From contig CAJUQS010000154.1 in assembly GCA_910588365.1 (NCBI GenBank), positions 1 through 43,584 on the forward strand: a stretch of DNA of 43,584 nucleotides. Reading direction: 5' to 3'. Positions 22,157 to 29,740 of this stretch are shown piece after piece (position 1 is the first letter of the stretch; the number at the start of each line of letters is the position of its first letter). The translations under genes were made by a program, and so were the position numbers. The DNA is from an uncultured Oscillospiraceae bacterium (lineage in GTDB: Bacteria > Bacillota > Clostridia > Oscillospirales > Oscillospiraceae). The notes beneath the pieces were generated by a model. The model was given only the letters and a program-made list of their open reading frames with translations, searched no databases and was not told the origin of the DNA.

Positions 22157-24553
22157 TTACCGCAGAACCGCCCCCAGCTCCTTCTCCAGGGCTGAGAGGA
22201 TGAGCTGGACCTCCTCGTCCGCCTCGCCGGCGGTGATGCTCCGCTCGTCGGAGCGGAGGGTCAGGCTGAAGGCCGCGCTCTTGCTGCCCGGCGCGATGCC
22301 GGCGCCCCGGTAGACATCAAAGAGGGACACGTCCTTGAGCAGCTTTCCGCCGGCCCTGCGGATGCAGGCGGTGAGCTCGCCCACCGTGACCTCCTCCCTG
22401 CACACCACGGCGATATCCCGGGACACGGCGGGGAACTTGGGCAGGGGCACGTATTCCGCGCCGGGGCCCTGGGCGTCCCAGAGGGCCTCGACGCTCAGCT
22501 CCGTACAATAGAGCGGCACGTCCACGCCGAAGCCGGCCGCCACGGCGGGGTGAATCTGTCCCATGACGCCCAGGGTCTTCTCCCCGGCCCGGACAGCGGC
22601 GCAGCGGCCGGGATGGTAGGAGGGGTCGTCGGAACAGGCGGCGAAGGTGAGATCCGAGATCCGCAGATCCCCCAGGACGGCCTCCACCGCGCCCTTCATG
22701 GTGAAGAAGTCCATCTCCTCGCCGTAGGCCCCCAGGGTGAGCATCTTCGGCTCGTTGGCCAGGCCGTCCGGGCCGCCGGGGAGGTAGATCTTCCCCACCT
22801 CGTACAGGCGCGCGCTCCTGCTGCGGTAGTTGTAGTTCCGGGCCAGCACCTCCAGCATGGAGGGAAGGGTGGTGGTGCGCATGATGGAGGTGTCCTCCCC
22901 CAGGGGGTTGAGGATGCGCAGCGAGCTGCGCAGGGGCTCCTCGGAGGCCCAGCCGATCTTATCATAGGCGGAGGGGGAGATGAAGGAATAGGTGATGATC
23001 TCGCTGTAGCCGCAGGCCCGGCACACGGCGCCCAGGCGTCGCTCCATCGTCTGCCGGGGGGTGTAGCCGCCCTTGGTGGTCTCCCCCCGCTGGAGGGTGC
23101 AGGGGATGTTGTTGTACCCGTGGAACCGGGCCGCCTCCTCGGCCAGATCCGCCGTGGTGCGCACGTCGCCCCGCCAGGAGGGCACGGTGATATCGTCCCC
23201 GTCCACGCCGAAGTCCAGAGAGCTGAGGATCCTCCGCATCTCATCCGCCGGTATATCCGTGCCCAGCAGGGCGTTGATCTTCTCCGGGTACAGCTTCAGC
23301 ACCGTGGGCTGGGGGACGCAGTTGAGCACGTCGATGACCCCGTCCAGCACCTCGCCGGCCCCCAGCAGCTCCACCAGCTCACAGGCCCGGTTCACGGCGG
23401 GCAGGGTGTTGAGCACGTCCAGGCCCTTCTCGAACTTGGCGGACGCCTCGGTGCGCATACCCAGCGCCAGGGCGGCCTTGCGGATGCAGGTGCCGTCGAA
23501 ATTGGCGGACTCGAAGACCACGTCCACCGTGTCCTCCACAATCTCGCTGTTCTCGCCGCCCATGATGCCCGCCAGACCCACGGCCCGGGTGTCGTCAGCG
23601 ATGACCAGCATATTGCCGGTGAGCTTGCGGACATTGCCGTCCAGGGTGGTCAGCTCCTCGCCGTCCGCCGCCCGGCGGACCACAATCTTCCCGCCCTTCA
23701 CATAGCGGTAGTCAAAGGCGTGCATGGGCTGGCCGTACTCCAGCATGACATAGTTGGTGATGTCCACGATGTTGTTGATGGGCCGCACGCCCATGGAGCG
23801 CAGACGCTCCCGCATCCACTTGGGGGAGGGGGCGATCTTCACATTGCGCACCATCCGGGCGGTGTACCGGGGGCAGAGGTCCGCGTCCGGGGTCTCCACG
23901 TCCAGCAGCTCCGCCAGATTGCCGTCCCCGCCGCCCTTCACCACCGGCTCATGGAGGCGCAGGGGGGCCTGGAAGGTGGCGGACGCCTCCCGGGCCAGGC
24001 CGATGACGGAGAGGCAGTCGGGCCGGTTGGGGGTGATCTCAAACTCCACCACGTGGTCGTCCAGGCCCACGGCGGCGCGGATGTCCTGTCCCACAGCGAG
24101 GTCCGTCAGCTCCGGGTCGTCGGAGAGGATCCAGATCCCGTCCTCATAGGCCGCGGGGAAGTCCCGCTGCTCCAGCCCCAGCTCCGGGAAGGAGCAGAGC
24201 ATCCCGTTGGAGATCTCGCCCCGCAGCTTGCCCTTCTCAATCTTCTTGCCCCCGGGCAGCAGGGACTTGTGGAGGGCGGTGGGAACCAGGTCCCCCTCCT
24301 TGACGTTCTGCGCGCCGGTGACGATCTGGACAGGCTCGCCCTGGCCCGCATCCACCTGGCAGATCCACATGTGGTCTGAGTTGGGGTGGCGCTCCATGGA
24401 GAGGATTTTCCCCACAACCACGTTCTGGATCTCCGCCCCCAGATCCTCGGTTCCCTCCACCTTGGATCCGGAGAGGGTCATGGCCTCGGCGAAATCCCTG
24501 TCATTGGCCTGGACGCTGACAAACTCACCCAGCCATTTTCTGCTTAGTTTCAT
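22157..24553 (-). CDS. pheT: Phenylalanyl-tRNA synthetase beta subunit
   Basis: 798 residues, the standard length. It has the EMAP/tRNA-binding domain near residues 40-150 (VVGKILSMERHPNSDHMWICQVD), then B3/B4, B5 (about 405-475), the inactive synthetase core, and the C-terminal FDX-ACB anticodon domain (KFPAVSRDIAVVCREEVTVGEL at about 700). With PheS it charges tRNA-Phe as an (alpha-beta)2 enzyme. ATG 24553 follows GGGAG. It lies 85 nt downstream of pheS, and an R3 hairpin (24595-24620) sits in between. Confidence 0.92.
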   Translation of the reverse strand: MKLSRKWLGEFVSVQANDRDFAEAMTLSGSKVEGTEDLGAEIQNVVVGKILSMERHPNSDHMWICQVDAGQGEPVQIVTGAQNVKEGDLVPTALHKSLLPGGKKIEKGKLRGEISNGMLCSFPELGLEQRDFPAAYEDGIWILSDDPELTDLAVGQDIRAAVGLDDHVVEFEITPNRPDCLSVIGLAREASATFQAPLRLHEPVVKGGGDGNLAELLDVETPDADLCPRYTARMVRNVKIAPSPKWMRERLRSMGVRPINNIVDITNYVMLEYGQPMHAFDYRYVKGGKIVVRRAADGEELTTLDGNVRKLTGNMLVIADDTRAVGLAGIMGGENSEIVEDTVDVVFESANFDGTCIRKAALALGMRTEASAKFEKGLDVLNTLPAVNRACELVELLGAGEVLDGVIDVLNCVPQPTVLKLYPEKINALLGTDIPADEMRRILSSLDFGVDGDDITVPSWRGDVRTTADLAEEAARFHGYNNIPCTLQRGETTKGGYTPRQTMERRLGAVCRACGYSEIITYSFISPSAYDKIGWASEEPLRSSLRILNPLGEDTSIMRTTTLPSMLEVLARNYNYRSRSARLYEVGKIYLPGGPDGLANEPKMLTLGAYGEEMDFFTMKGAVEAVLGDLRISDLTFAACSDDPSYHPGRCAAVRAGEKTLGVMGQIHPAVAAGFGVDVPLYCTELSVEALWDAQGPGAEYVPLPKFPAVSRDIAVVCREEVTVGELTACIRRAGGKLLKDVSLFDVYRGAGIAPGSKSAAFSLTLRSDERSITAGEADEEVQLILSALEKELGAVLR

Positions 24554-24587
24554 ATATCGTAAACTCCCTTATTTTCATCATTAAAGT

Positions 24588-24620
24588 TCTTTTGGTTCCT
24601 TTTCTTTCAAGAAAAGGAAC
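24588..24620 (-). repeat. Hairpin repeat, family R3 (copy e)
   Basis: GTTCCTTTTCTT/AAGAAAAGGAAC with the CCAAAAGAAC tail on the minus strand, between pheS and pheT. The first stem pairs (TCC/GGA) differ from copies with TAC/GTA, so pairing is conserved. Confidence 0.55.
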
Positions 24621-24638
24621 GCCCGCCCGGCGAGGGCA

Positions 24639-25664
24639 TCAGAACTGCTCCAAAAACCGCATATCGTTCTCAAAAATGAGCCGCATGTCGGCGATCTTGA
24701 ACCGCCGCAGCGCCATACGCTCCAGGCCGATGCCGAAGGCCCAGCCGGTGTACACCTCCGGGTCGATGCCGCTCATCTCCAGCACCCTGGGGTGGATCAT
24801 CCCGGCCCCCAGCAGCTCGATCCAGCCCTCGCCCTTGCAGGTGGGGCAGCCGGCGCCGCCGCACTTGTGGCACTGCACGTCCATCTCGCAGCTGGGCTCG
24901 GTGAAGGGGAAGTGGTGGGGGCGGAAGCGGGTCCTGGTGCCCGCGCCGTAGAGATCCTCCACCACGGTGTTCAGCGTACCCTTGAGATCGGCCATGGTCA
25001 CGCCCTTGTCGATGACCATGCCCTCCACCTGATGGAACATGGGGGAGTGGGTGGCATCCACCTCGTCCTTGCGGTAGACCCGGCCGGGGGCAATGATGCG
25101 GATGGGCAGTTCCATGGTTTCCATGGCGCGAATCTGCATGGGGGAGGTCTGGCTTCTGAGCATCACCCGGCTGTCCTCGTCGAAATAGAAGGTGTCGGAC
25201 CAGTCCCGGGAGGGGTGGCCCTCCTCGGCGTTGAGCCGGTCGAAGTTATAGGAAGCCAGCTCCACCTCCGGCCCCTCCAGCACGGTGAAGCCCATGCCGA
25301 TGAAGATGGTTTTCAGCTCGTCCAGGGCGATGTTCATGGGGTGCTGGCGGCCGATGGAGACGGCCTTGCCGGGGATGGTCACGTCCAGCGTCTCCTCCTT
25401 CAGCCGGCGCTCCAGGGCGGCGGCCTCCAGCTTTTTCGAGCAGTCCTCCAGGGCGGTCTCCAGGGCGGCGCGGACGTCATTGGCCAGCTGGCCCATGACC
25501 GGGCGCTCCTCGGCGGAGAGCTTGCCCATCTGCTTGAGGACGGCCGTCAGCTCTCCCTTTTTGCCCAGGTATTTTACCCGCAGATCGTTCAGTCTGGCGG
25601 CGTCCGCCGCCGAACTGAAGGAGGCAAGGGCCTCCTCTTTGATTTTTGCCAGTTGTTCTTTCAT
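24639..25664 (-). CDS. pheS: Phenylalanyl-tRNA synthetase alpha subunit
   Basis: 341 residues, the standard length. The N-terminal coiled-coil arm (about 1-80) leads into the class II core. Motif 2 is seen in SPMFHQVEGMVIDKG, and motif 3 in TGWAFGIGLERMALRR. A CHKCGGAGCPTCKGEGWIE insert is typical of bacterial PheS. It activates phenylalanine. ATG 25664 follows AAAAGGAG. Expression is most likely controlled by the T-box leader at 26041-26300, but a 380-nt repeat island separates leader and gene. Confidence 0.93.
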   Translation of the reverse strand: MKEQLAKIKEEALASFSSAADAARLNDLRVKYLGKKGELTAVLKQMGKLSAEERPVMGQLANDVRAALETALEDCSKKLEAAALERRLKEETLDVTIPGKAVSIGRQHPMNIALDELKTIFIGMGFTVLEGPEVELASYNFDRLNAEEGHPSRDWSDTFYFDEDSRVMLRSQTSPMQIRAMETMELPIRIIAPGRVYRKDEVDATHSPMFHQVEGMVIDKGVTMADLKGTLNTVVEDLYGAGTRTRFRPHHFPFTEPSCEMDVQCHKCGGAGCPTCKGEGWIELLGAGMIHPRVLEMSGIDPEVYTGWAFGIGLERMALRRFKIADMRLIFENDMRFLEQF

Positions 25665-25752
25665 TGTTTTTTAACTCCTTTTCTTTGCCGCGCAGGGCGC
25701 GGCAAGGCAAGATTTTGCGAATGAATTGTTTACGGGGCCTGCGCGGCCCCAA

Positions 25753-25804
25753 GGCGGTGCTTGCACTGCCCGAGCCGTCGTTGGGCCGTAGGCCCAATGA
25801 CGCG
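25753..25804 (-). repeat. Two-hairpin repeat, family R4 (copy 5)
   Basis: On the minus strand, TTGGGC-CTAC-GGCCCAA is the first hairpin and GGCAGTG-CAA-GCACCGCC the second. The order and linker (AACGAC..GCC) match the other R4 copies, while the first stem has different paired bases. It is followed by GGGGCCGCGCAGGCCCC, also seen at 30685. Confidence 0.6.
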
Positions 25805-25807
25805 AGT

Positions 25808-25934
25808 CACCGCACTCCCCCCCTGCTTCGCCTCCGATAGAACCCGTGGGTAGACGATAGGCAGCGGCAGACGAAGGGAAGGCACTCGGGTAGAATCAAT
25901 CCAGCTACAGCAGAGGGCAAATAAAAACAAAATT
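25808..25934 (-). repeat. Dispersed ~125-nt repeat, family R5 (copy 2)
   Basis: The partner of 4307-4434, same orientation relative to the downstream gene (here pheS). Together with R3 copy f and R4 it fills the pheS leader between the T-box terminator and the start codon. Confidence 0.6.
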
Positions 25935-25972
25935 GGGGATTCTCAAGGGGGGACCCCTTGAGCGCACTTTTG

Positions 25973-26044
25973 GTTACTTTTCCGGCGAGGGAAAAGTAAC
26001 AAGACGTCCATTGGGGGGTCCGGGGGGTGGAACCCCCGCAAAGA
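25973..26044. repeat. Hairpin repeat, family R3 (copy f), with GACGTCC extension
   Basis: GTTACTTTTCC/GGAAAAGTAAC (25973-26000) followed on the plus strand by AAGACGTCC and GGGTGGAACCCCCGCAAAG. It aligns with 20281-20346. Confidence 0.6.
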
Positions 26045-26300
26045 CAAAGAGCCTTTCATCCCATTGGCTTGGGACGAAAGGCTCCACCTTCCGCGGTACC
26101 ACCCGCATTCGCGTACAGCATATGACGCGCACTCAGAACTCCGGTAACGGCGGAGAAACCCGTCCCCCTCTCAGGGGCCGCTCCCGGGCGAACCAAGCGA
26201 CACGCCCCCGGGCGGCTCTCAGCCGGCGGCCGCCCGTCTCTGGCAGGGTGCGCAAACTCGCTATTTTCCCGTTCCTCGCTGTTTTCACAGATAACAGCAT
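26041..26300 (-). promoter_or_regulatory. T-box leader (riboswitch) of the pheST operon
   Basis: The minus strand carries the T-box sequence GGGTGGTACCGCGG (about 26091-26104), which pairs with an uncharged tRNA acceptor end. Just after it is a terminator hairpin (GAGCCTTTCGTCCC/GGGATGAAAGGCTC, 26049-26084) with a T-rich tail. About 190 nt of structured Stem I-III sequence precede it, including a GCTGAGAGC motif. The phenylalanine specifier could not be assigned with confidence; no TTC lies in the Stem I region, and a TTT at about 26257 is a candidate. Low tRNA-Phe charging should allow read-through to pheST. Confidence 0.85.
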
Positions 26301-26302
26301 CT

Positions 26303-26331
26303 TTTATACCACAAAAAATCCGCCTTGGCAA
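26303..26331 (-). promoter_or_regulatory. Promoter of the pheST T-box transcript
   Basis: TTGCCA (26326-26331), a 17-nt spacer and TATAAA (26303-26308) on the minus strand, just ahead of the T-box leader. Confidence 0.65.
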
Positions 26332-26378
26332 GAGTCTTCATTGAAATATTGCCTTCTGTCCTCCGTTTAAGAAAAGCA

Positions 26379-26407
26379 TTTACAACGCGCTGCGGCTGTG
26401 CTATAAT
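26379..26407 (+). promoter_or_regulatory. Promoter of queT
   Basis: TTTACA (26379-26384), a 17-nt spacer and TATAAT (26402-26407). It is divergent from the pheST promoter; the two -35 boxes are about 47 nt apart. Confidence 0.65.
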
Positions 26408-26409
26408 CC

Positions 26410-26516
26410 CTCCCGACTGGTTTCCACACCCAGTCCAAGCGCCGGCCGTCCGCCGGCGTTCGTTCGGCTGTCCGGGGCTGGCGGCCCTGGCCGGACCGTT
26501 CTCTAAACAAAAAATG
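26410..26516 (+). promoter_or_regulatory. Candidate preQ1 riboswitch upstream of queT
   Basis: The leader has a hairpin GACTGG/CCAGTC with loop TTTCCACAC, which gives GGTTTCCACACCC and resembles the preQ1 pseudoknot core. A second long GC-rich hairpin (GCCGGC.../GGCCGG...) follows, and then an A-rich stretch AAACAAAAAATGGAGG that includes the ribosome site. PreQ1 class III elements are known before queT in Ruminococcaceae-type bacteria. The class here is a guess from neighbourhood and length; the core alone is also compatible with class I. Confidence 0.45.
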
Positions 26517-26530
26517 GAGGTATTCCTGCT

Positions 26531-27052
26531 ATGAAAAAACTGACTGTCCGCCAAATCACCTTCTCCGCCCTGGTAGGGGCCCTGTACGTCGCGCTGTGCT
26601 ATTTCGGCAATATCTTCGGCCTGAACTTCGGCATCTTCCAGTGCCGGTTCGCCGAGGCGCTGACCGTGCTGCCCTTCCTCTGCCCCGCCACCGCCTGGGG
26701 CCTTTTCGCCGGGTGCGTGCTCTCCAACCTTCTCAGCCCCTACGGGCTGCCGGATCTGATTTTCGGCTCCCTGGCCACCCTGCTGGCGGGCCTTCTCACC
26801 GCCCGGTGCAAAAACAGGTGGCTGGCACCCCTGCCCCCCGTGATCTGCAACGGCCTTATCGTGGGGGCACTGCTGGCCTGGTATGAGGCGGGCTTCTCCG
26901 CCGCCTTCCCCGGCATGTTTGCCTTCAACGCTCTCTCCGTAGGCGGCGCGGAGCTGCTGGTGTGCTACGTGCTGGGCATTCCCCTGCTGTCCCTGCTGGA
27001 GCGGATGAAAATTTTTCCGGAAAAAACGGGCAAAATTGCGGAAACAGCTTGA
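26531..27052 (+). CDS. queT: QueT-family transporter (ECF substrate-binding component, queuosine precursor)
   Basis: 173 residues with about five to six membrane helices. The start KKLTVRQITFSALVGALYVAL, the charged FGIFQCRFAEALTVLPFL segment (about residues 38-55) and the SPYGLPDLIFGSLATLLAG segment are typical of QueT. QueT is the membrane S-component of an energy-coupling factor transporter that imports preQ0/preQ1-type queuosine precursors, with an EcfAAT module encoded elsewhere. ATG 26531 follows TGGAGG. It is the only gene of its transcript, with a riboswitch-like leader. Confidence 0.85.
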   Translation: MKKLTVRQITFSALVGALYVALCYFGNIFGLNFGIFQCRFAEALTVLPFLCPATAWGLFAGCVLSNLLSPYGLPDLIFGSLATLLAGLLTARCKNRWLAPLPPVICNGLIVGALLAWYEAGFSAAFPGMFAFNALSVGGAELLVCYVLGIPLLSLLERMKIFPEKTGKIAETA

Positions 27053-27076
27053 CTTCTCCCGTAAATACAGTATAAT
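27049..27076 (+). promoter_or_regulatory. Promoter of the rpsF-ssb-rpsR operon
   Basis: TTGACT (27049-27054), a 16-nt spacer and TATAAT (27071-27076). The -35 box overlaps the queT stop codon. Confidence 0.65.
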
Positions 27077-27153
27077 AATGGGGCTTGCGTTTTGCAGGCT
27101 ATCCTTGCTCCCGCCGGAGAGCGGGGGCCATCAGTCCAAAAGGAGGTGCAACC

Positions 27154-27450
27154 ATGGCAAAGATCACTGACAACTACGAGGTCGTGTATATCATTGATCC
27201 CAACCAGGGCGAGGAGGCTGTTGCCGCCACTGTCGAGAAGTTCAAGACGCTGGCCGAGCAGCACAGCTCTGCTGTGGAGGTCGAGGAGTGGGGCAAGCGC
27301 CGTCTGGCCTACGCCATCGATTACAAGACCGAGGGTTACTATGTCCTCATGTCCTTCTCCAGCGATCCGTCCTTCCCCAAGGAGTTAGACCGTGTTCTGG
27401 GCATTACCGACGGCATTCTGCGCTCCATGATCGTCTGCAAGGGCGAGTAA
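27154..27450 (+). CDS. rpsF: Ribosomal protein S6
   Basis: 98 residues. NYEVVYIIDP at the start, EWGKRRLAYAI in the middle and GYYVLMSF are standard S6 features. It is a 30S platform protein that binds S18. ATG 27154 follows AAAGGAGGTGCAACC; the longer frame from 27085 runs through the leader. S6-SSB-S18 is a conserved operon in Firmicutes. Confidence 0.93.
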   Translation: MAKITDNYEVVYIIDPNQGEEAVAATVEKFKTLAEQHSSAVEVEEWGKRRLAYAIDYKTEGYYVLMSFSSDPSFPKELDRVLGITDGILRSMIVCKGE

Positions 27451-27466
27451 GGGAGGAACGGACCAC

Positions 27467-27997
27467 ATGTTGAACCGCATTATCGTAATGGGGCGCCTTG
27501 TGCGGGACCCGGAGCTGCGCACGACGCAGTCCGGAATTTCCGTGACCAGCTTCACCCTCGCCGTGGACCGGGACTTCAAGAGCCGGGACTCCGGCGAGAA
27601 GAGCACCGATTTCATCGACGTGGTGGCGTGGCGGCAGACGGCTGAGTTCGTCTGCAAGTACTTCGGCAAGGGCCGTATGGCCATTGCCGAGGGCCGGCTT
27701 CAGATCCGCGAGTGGAAGGATCGGGACGGCAACAACCGCCGCTCCGCCGAGGTGGTAGCGGACAACGTCTACTTCGGCGACAGCAAGCGGGACAGCGCCC
27801 CCGGCGGCGATGCCTACGGCGCTCCCCCGCCGGCCTACGGAAACGCCCCTGCTTACGGCGGCGCTCCCGCATACGGCGGCAGTCCGGCCCCCGCCTATGG
27901 CGGCCAGAACGGCTATGGCGGCGGCTACGGCGCCCCCGCCGGAGACAGCTCCGGCTTCGCTGAGATTGACGACCAGGACGGCGATCTGCCGTTCTAA
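27467..27997 (+). CDS. ssb: Single-stranded DNA-binding protein
   Basis: 176 residues. It has an OB fold (about 1-110, NRIIVMGRLVRDPELR at the start), then a Tyr/Gly/Ala/Pro-rich linker with repeats such as PAYGG (about 115-160), and the acidic tip DDQDGDLPF at the C-terminus, which recruits replication and repair partners. ATG 27467 follows GGGAGGAACGG. It is the middle gene of the S6-SSB-S18 operon. Confidence 0.93.
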   Translation: MLNRIIVMGRLVRDPELRTTQSGISVTSFTLAVDRDFKSRDSGEKSTDFIDVVAWRQTAEFVCKYFGKGRMAIAEGRLQIREWKDRDGNNRRSAEVVADNVYFGDSKRDSAPGGDAYGAPPPAYGNAPAYGGAPAYGGSPAPAYGGQNGYGGGYGAPAGDSSGFAEIDDQDGDLPF

Positions 27998-28043
27998 CCG
28001 CGCGGCCCGTGCCGCGACATTCTGACAGGAGGATATCGTAACC

Positions 28044-28298
28044 ATGGCTATGGAACGTGAAAACCGGCCCGCCCGCTCCGGGGCTCCCCGGAAGCGCAAA
28101 AAGGTCTGCCAGTTCTGCGTGGACAAGTGCGAGCACATCGACTATAAGGACGCGGCCAAGCTGCGCCGCTTCATCTCCGAGCGCTCCAAGATTCTGCCCC
28201 GCCGGACCACCGGCACCTGCGCCATGCATCAGCGTCAGCTGACCGAGGCCATCAAGAGGGCCCGCCAGATCGCGCTGCTGCCCTACGTGACCGAGTAA
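28044..28298 (+). CDS. rpsR: Ribosomal protein S18 (zinc-ribbon, C+ type)
   Basis: 84 residues. The body (YKDAAKLRRFISERSKILPRR, then TGTCAMHQRQL) is standard S18. A CQFC pair followed by CEH near residue 25 and a Cys in TGTCAMH suggest the zinc-binding C+ form rather than the C- form that has lost it. ATG 28044 follows AGGAGGATATCGTAACC. A terminator lies 15 nt after the stop. Confidence 0.92.
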   Translation: MAMERENRPARSGAPRKRKKVCQFCVDKCEHIDYKDAAKLRRFISERSKILPRRTTGTCAMHQRQLTEAIKRARQIALLPYVTE

Positions 28299-28312
28299 AA
28301 CCGAAGAGAAAG

Positions 28313-28342
28313 CCTCCCGCCTGGACAGGCGGGAGGTTTTTT
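28313..28342 (+). terminator. Intrinsic terminator of the rpsF-ssb-rpsR operon
   Basis: CCTCCCGCCT pairs with AGGCGGGAGG around GGAC, followed by TTTTTT. Confidence 0.88.
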
Positions 28343-28364
28343 GCGCGCCTGCGGGCCTTCCCAC

Positions 28365-28393
28365 TTGTCCTGGGGGAAAATATGTAGTATACT
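28365..28393 (+). promoter_or_regulatory. Promoter of the ATP-grasp/PHP cluster
   Basis: TTGTCC (28365-28370), a 17-nt spacer and TATACT (28388-28393). It leaves a leader of about 145 nt that carries two R4 repeats. Confidence 0.55.
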
Positions 28394-28430
28394 ACAGGCA
28401 TGAATTAGATAAAATAGGCGCAACAAGCCT

Positions 28431-28533
28431 GGGGCCGTCATCGGACTCCGTCCGGCGGCCGGCCCCGGCGGCGCAAGCTGGGGGCCGTCATTGTACTCCG
28501 TCCAACGACTGGCCCGGCGGCGCAAGCGCCGCC
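28431..28533 (+). repeat. Tandem pair of two-hairpin repeats, family R4 (copies 2 and 3)
   Basis: Copy 2 spans 28431-28478 and copy 3 spans 28480-28533. Both run GGGGCCGTCAT..ACTCCGTCC.., then GGCCC..GGCGGCGCAAGC. Copy 3 is the more complete one and ends in GGCGGCG-CAA-GCGCCGCC, 4 nt before the ribosome site AGGAGG of the ATP-grasp gene. Copy 2 has lost part of the second hairpin. Confidence 0.6.
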
Positions 28534-28546
28534 TAGGAGGATTTCC

Positions 28547-29740
28547 ATGGTTGCCATTGTCACTGATGTACACTACCGCATGTCCCTGGCTCTGATCCGG
28601 GAGTTGGACCAGTCGGGGGTGGAGGTCATCACCTGCGAGCGGGAGGGGCATCGGGACAGCCGGTCCTCCCCCGCCCTGGGGGCCCTCTCCCGCCACGCCA
28701 GCCGCCACGTATGGCTGCCGGAGGAGGGGTACCCGGAGGGGCTGTGGGAGCTGTGCCGGGAGATCGGTCTGGGGCGGGAGTGCCGTCCGGCCCTGCTGCC
28801 GGTGGGCGCGGCCACGCTGGGGCAGGTGGCCGCGGCGCGGGAACGGTTCCAGGAGGTCTGCGGCCTGTGCGTCCCCGCCGCCGGACAGCTGGACCTGCTC
28901 AACAGCAAGGAACGCCTGGCCGCCCTGGCGGAGGAGCTGCGCATACCCGTTCCCAAGGGCTTCTACCGCCGGGAGGGAGAGGACACGGACGCCTTTCTGG
29001 CCCGCATCCCCCTTCCCTGCGCCGTCAAGCCCGTGTGCGGGGAGAAGCTGGGCCTGACGGCCGCGGCGCGGTACGCCATCGTCCGCACACCCGGGGAGCT
29101 GGCCGCCGCCTTTGCCCGTTTCCGGGACCTGGCCGGGGAGGACCCGGTGGTCCAGGAGTACCTCCCCGGCGGGGCCCTGGGATGCTCGGTGCTGGCCCAG
29201 GAGGGCCGGGTGCTCTCCTCCATCTGCCACCGCCGCGTGCGGGAGTACCCGGTCAGCGGCGGTCCCTCCTCCTGCTGCGTGTGTGAGGATCGGCCGGATC
29301 TGCGGGCCTACGCCATCCGGCTGGTGGAGGAGACCGGCTATACGGGCCTGGCTATGCTGGAGTTCAAGGAGGACGGCGCGGGACGGCCCCGCCTGCTGGA
29401 GGTGAACCCCCGGGTGTGGGGCACCTTCCCTCTGACCCGCATTGCCGGCAGCGGACTCCCCCTGCTGTGGTTCCTCCAGTCCTGGAACGCCGGAAACCCC
29501 TCCAACCCGGCCGCCCTGCCGGAGCAGGCCCCGCCCAGGCCCAGGAAGAAGATGATCTTCGCCGCCTCGGATTTGATGGCCGCGGCCGGCTACGCCCGCC
29601 GTGGAAAGCCCGGCAGGGCCCTGGGCGCTCTGGCGGACCTTTTGAATCCCGCTGTCCGGGACGGGCTGTTCGAGTGGGGGGATCCCCTGCCCGGGCTGGC
29701 CTATTTCCGATCCCTGCTGGCAAAGGAGCGTCACAGATGA
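28547..29740 (+). CDS. ATP-grasp carboxylate-amine ligase family protein
   Basis: 397 residues. The N-terminal preATP-grasp domain (about 1-110) is followed by the ATP-grasp fold. LLNSKERLAALAEELRIPVPKGF is the usual lead-in (residues about 116-138), PCAVKPVCGEK supplies the ATP-binding Lys, and LEFKEDGAGRPRLLEVNPRVWGT near residue 275-297 has the metal-binding Glu and Asn. Such enzymes join a carboxylate to an amine using ATP. Substrate is unknown. The start ATG 28547 follows AGGAGGATTTCC. The stop overlaps the next gene start (ATGA), so the ligase and the PHP protein are coupled. Confidence 0.78.
   Translation: MVAIVTDVHYRMSLALIRELDQSGVEVITCEREGHRDSRSSPALGALSRHASRHVWLPEEGYPEGLWELCREIGLGRECRPALLPVGAATLGQVAAARERFQEVCGLCVPAAGQLDLLNSKERLAALAEELRIPVPKGFYRREGEDTDAFLARIPLPCAVKPVCGEKLGLTAAARYAIVRTPGELAAAFARFRDLAGEDPVVQEYLPGGALGCSVLAQEGRVLSSICHRRVREYPVSGGPSSCCVCEDRPDLRAYAIRLVEETGYTGLAMLEFKEDGAGRPRLLEVNPRVWGTFPLTRIAGSGLPLLWFLQSWNAGNPSNPAALPEQAPPRPRKKMIFAASDLMAAAGYARRGKPGRALGALADLLNPAVRDGLFEWGDPLPGLAYFRSLLAKERHR

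Noticed and set aside
27815..27950. Short direct repeats that could look like a CRISPR or satellite
   Set aside because: They encode the PAYGG-type repeats of the SSB linker. No CRISPR array was seen anywhere in the window.
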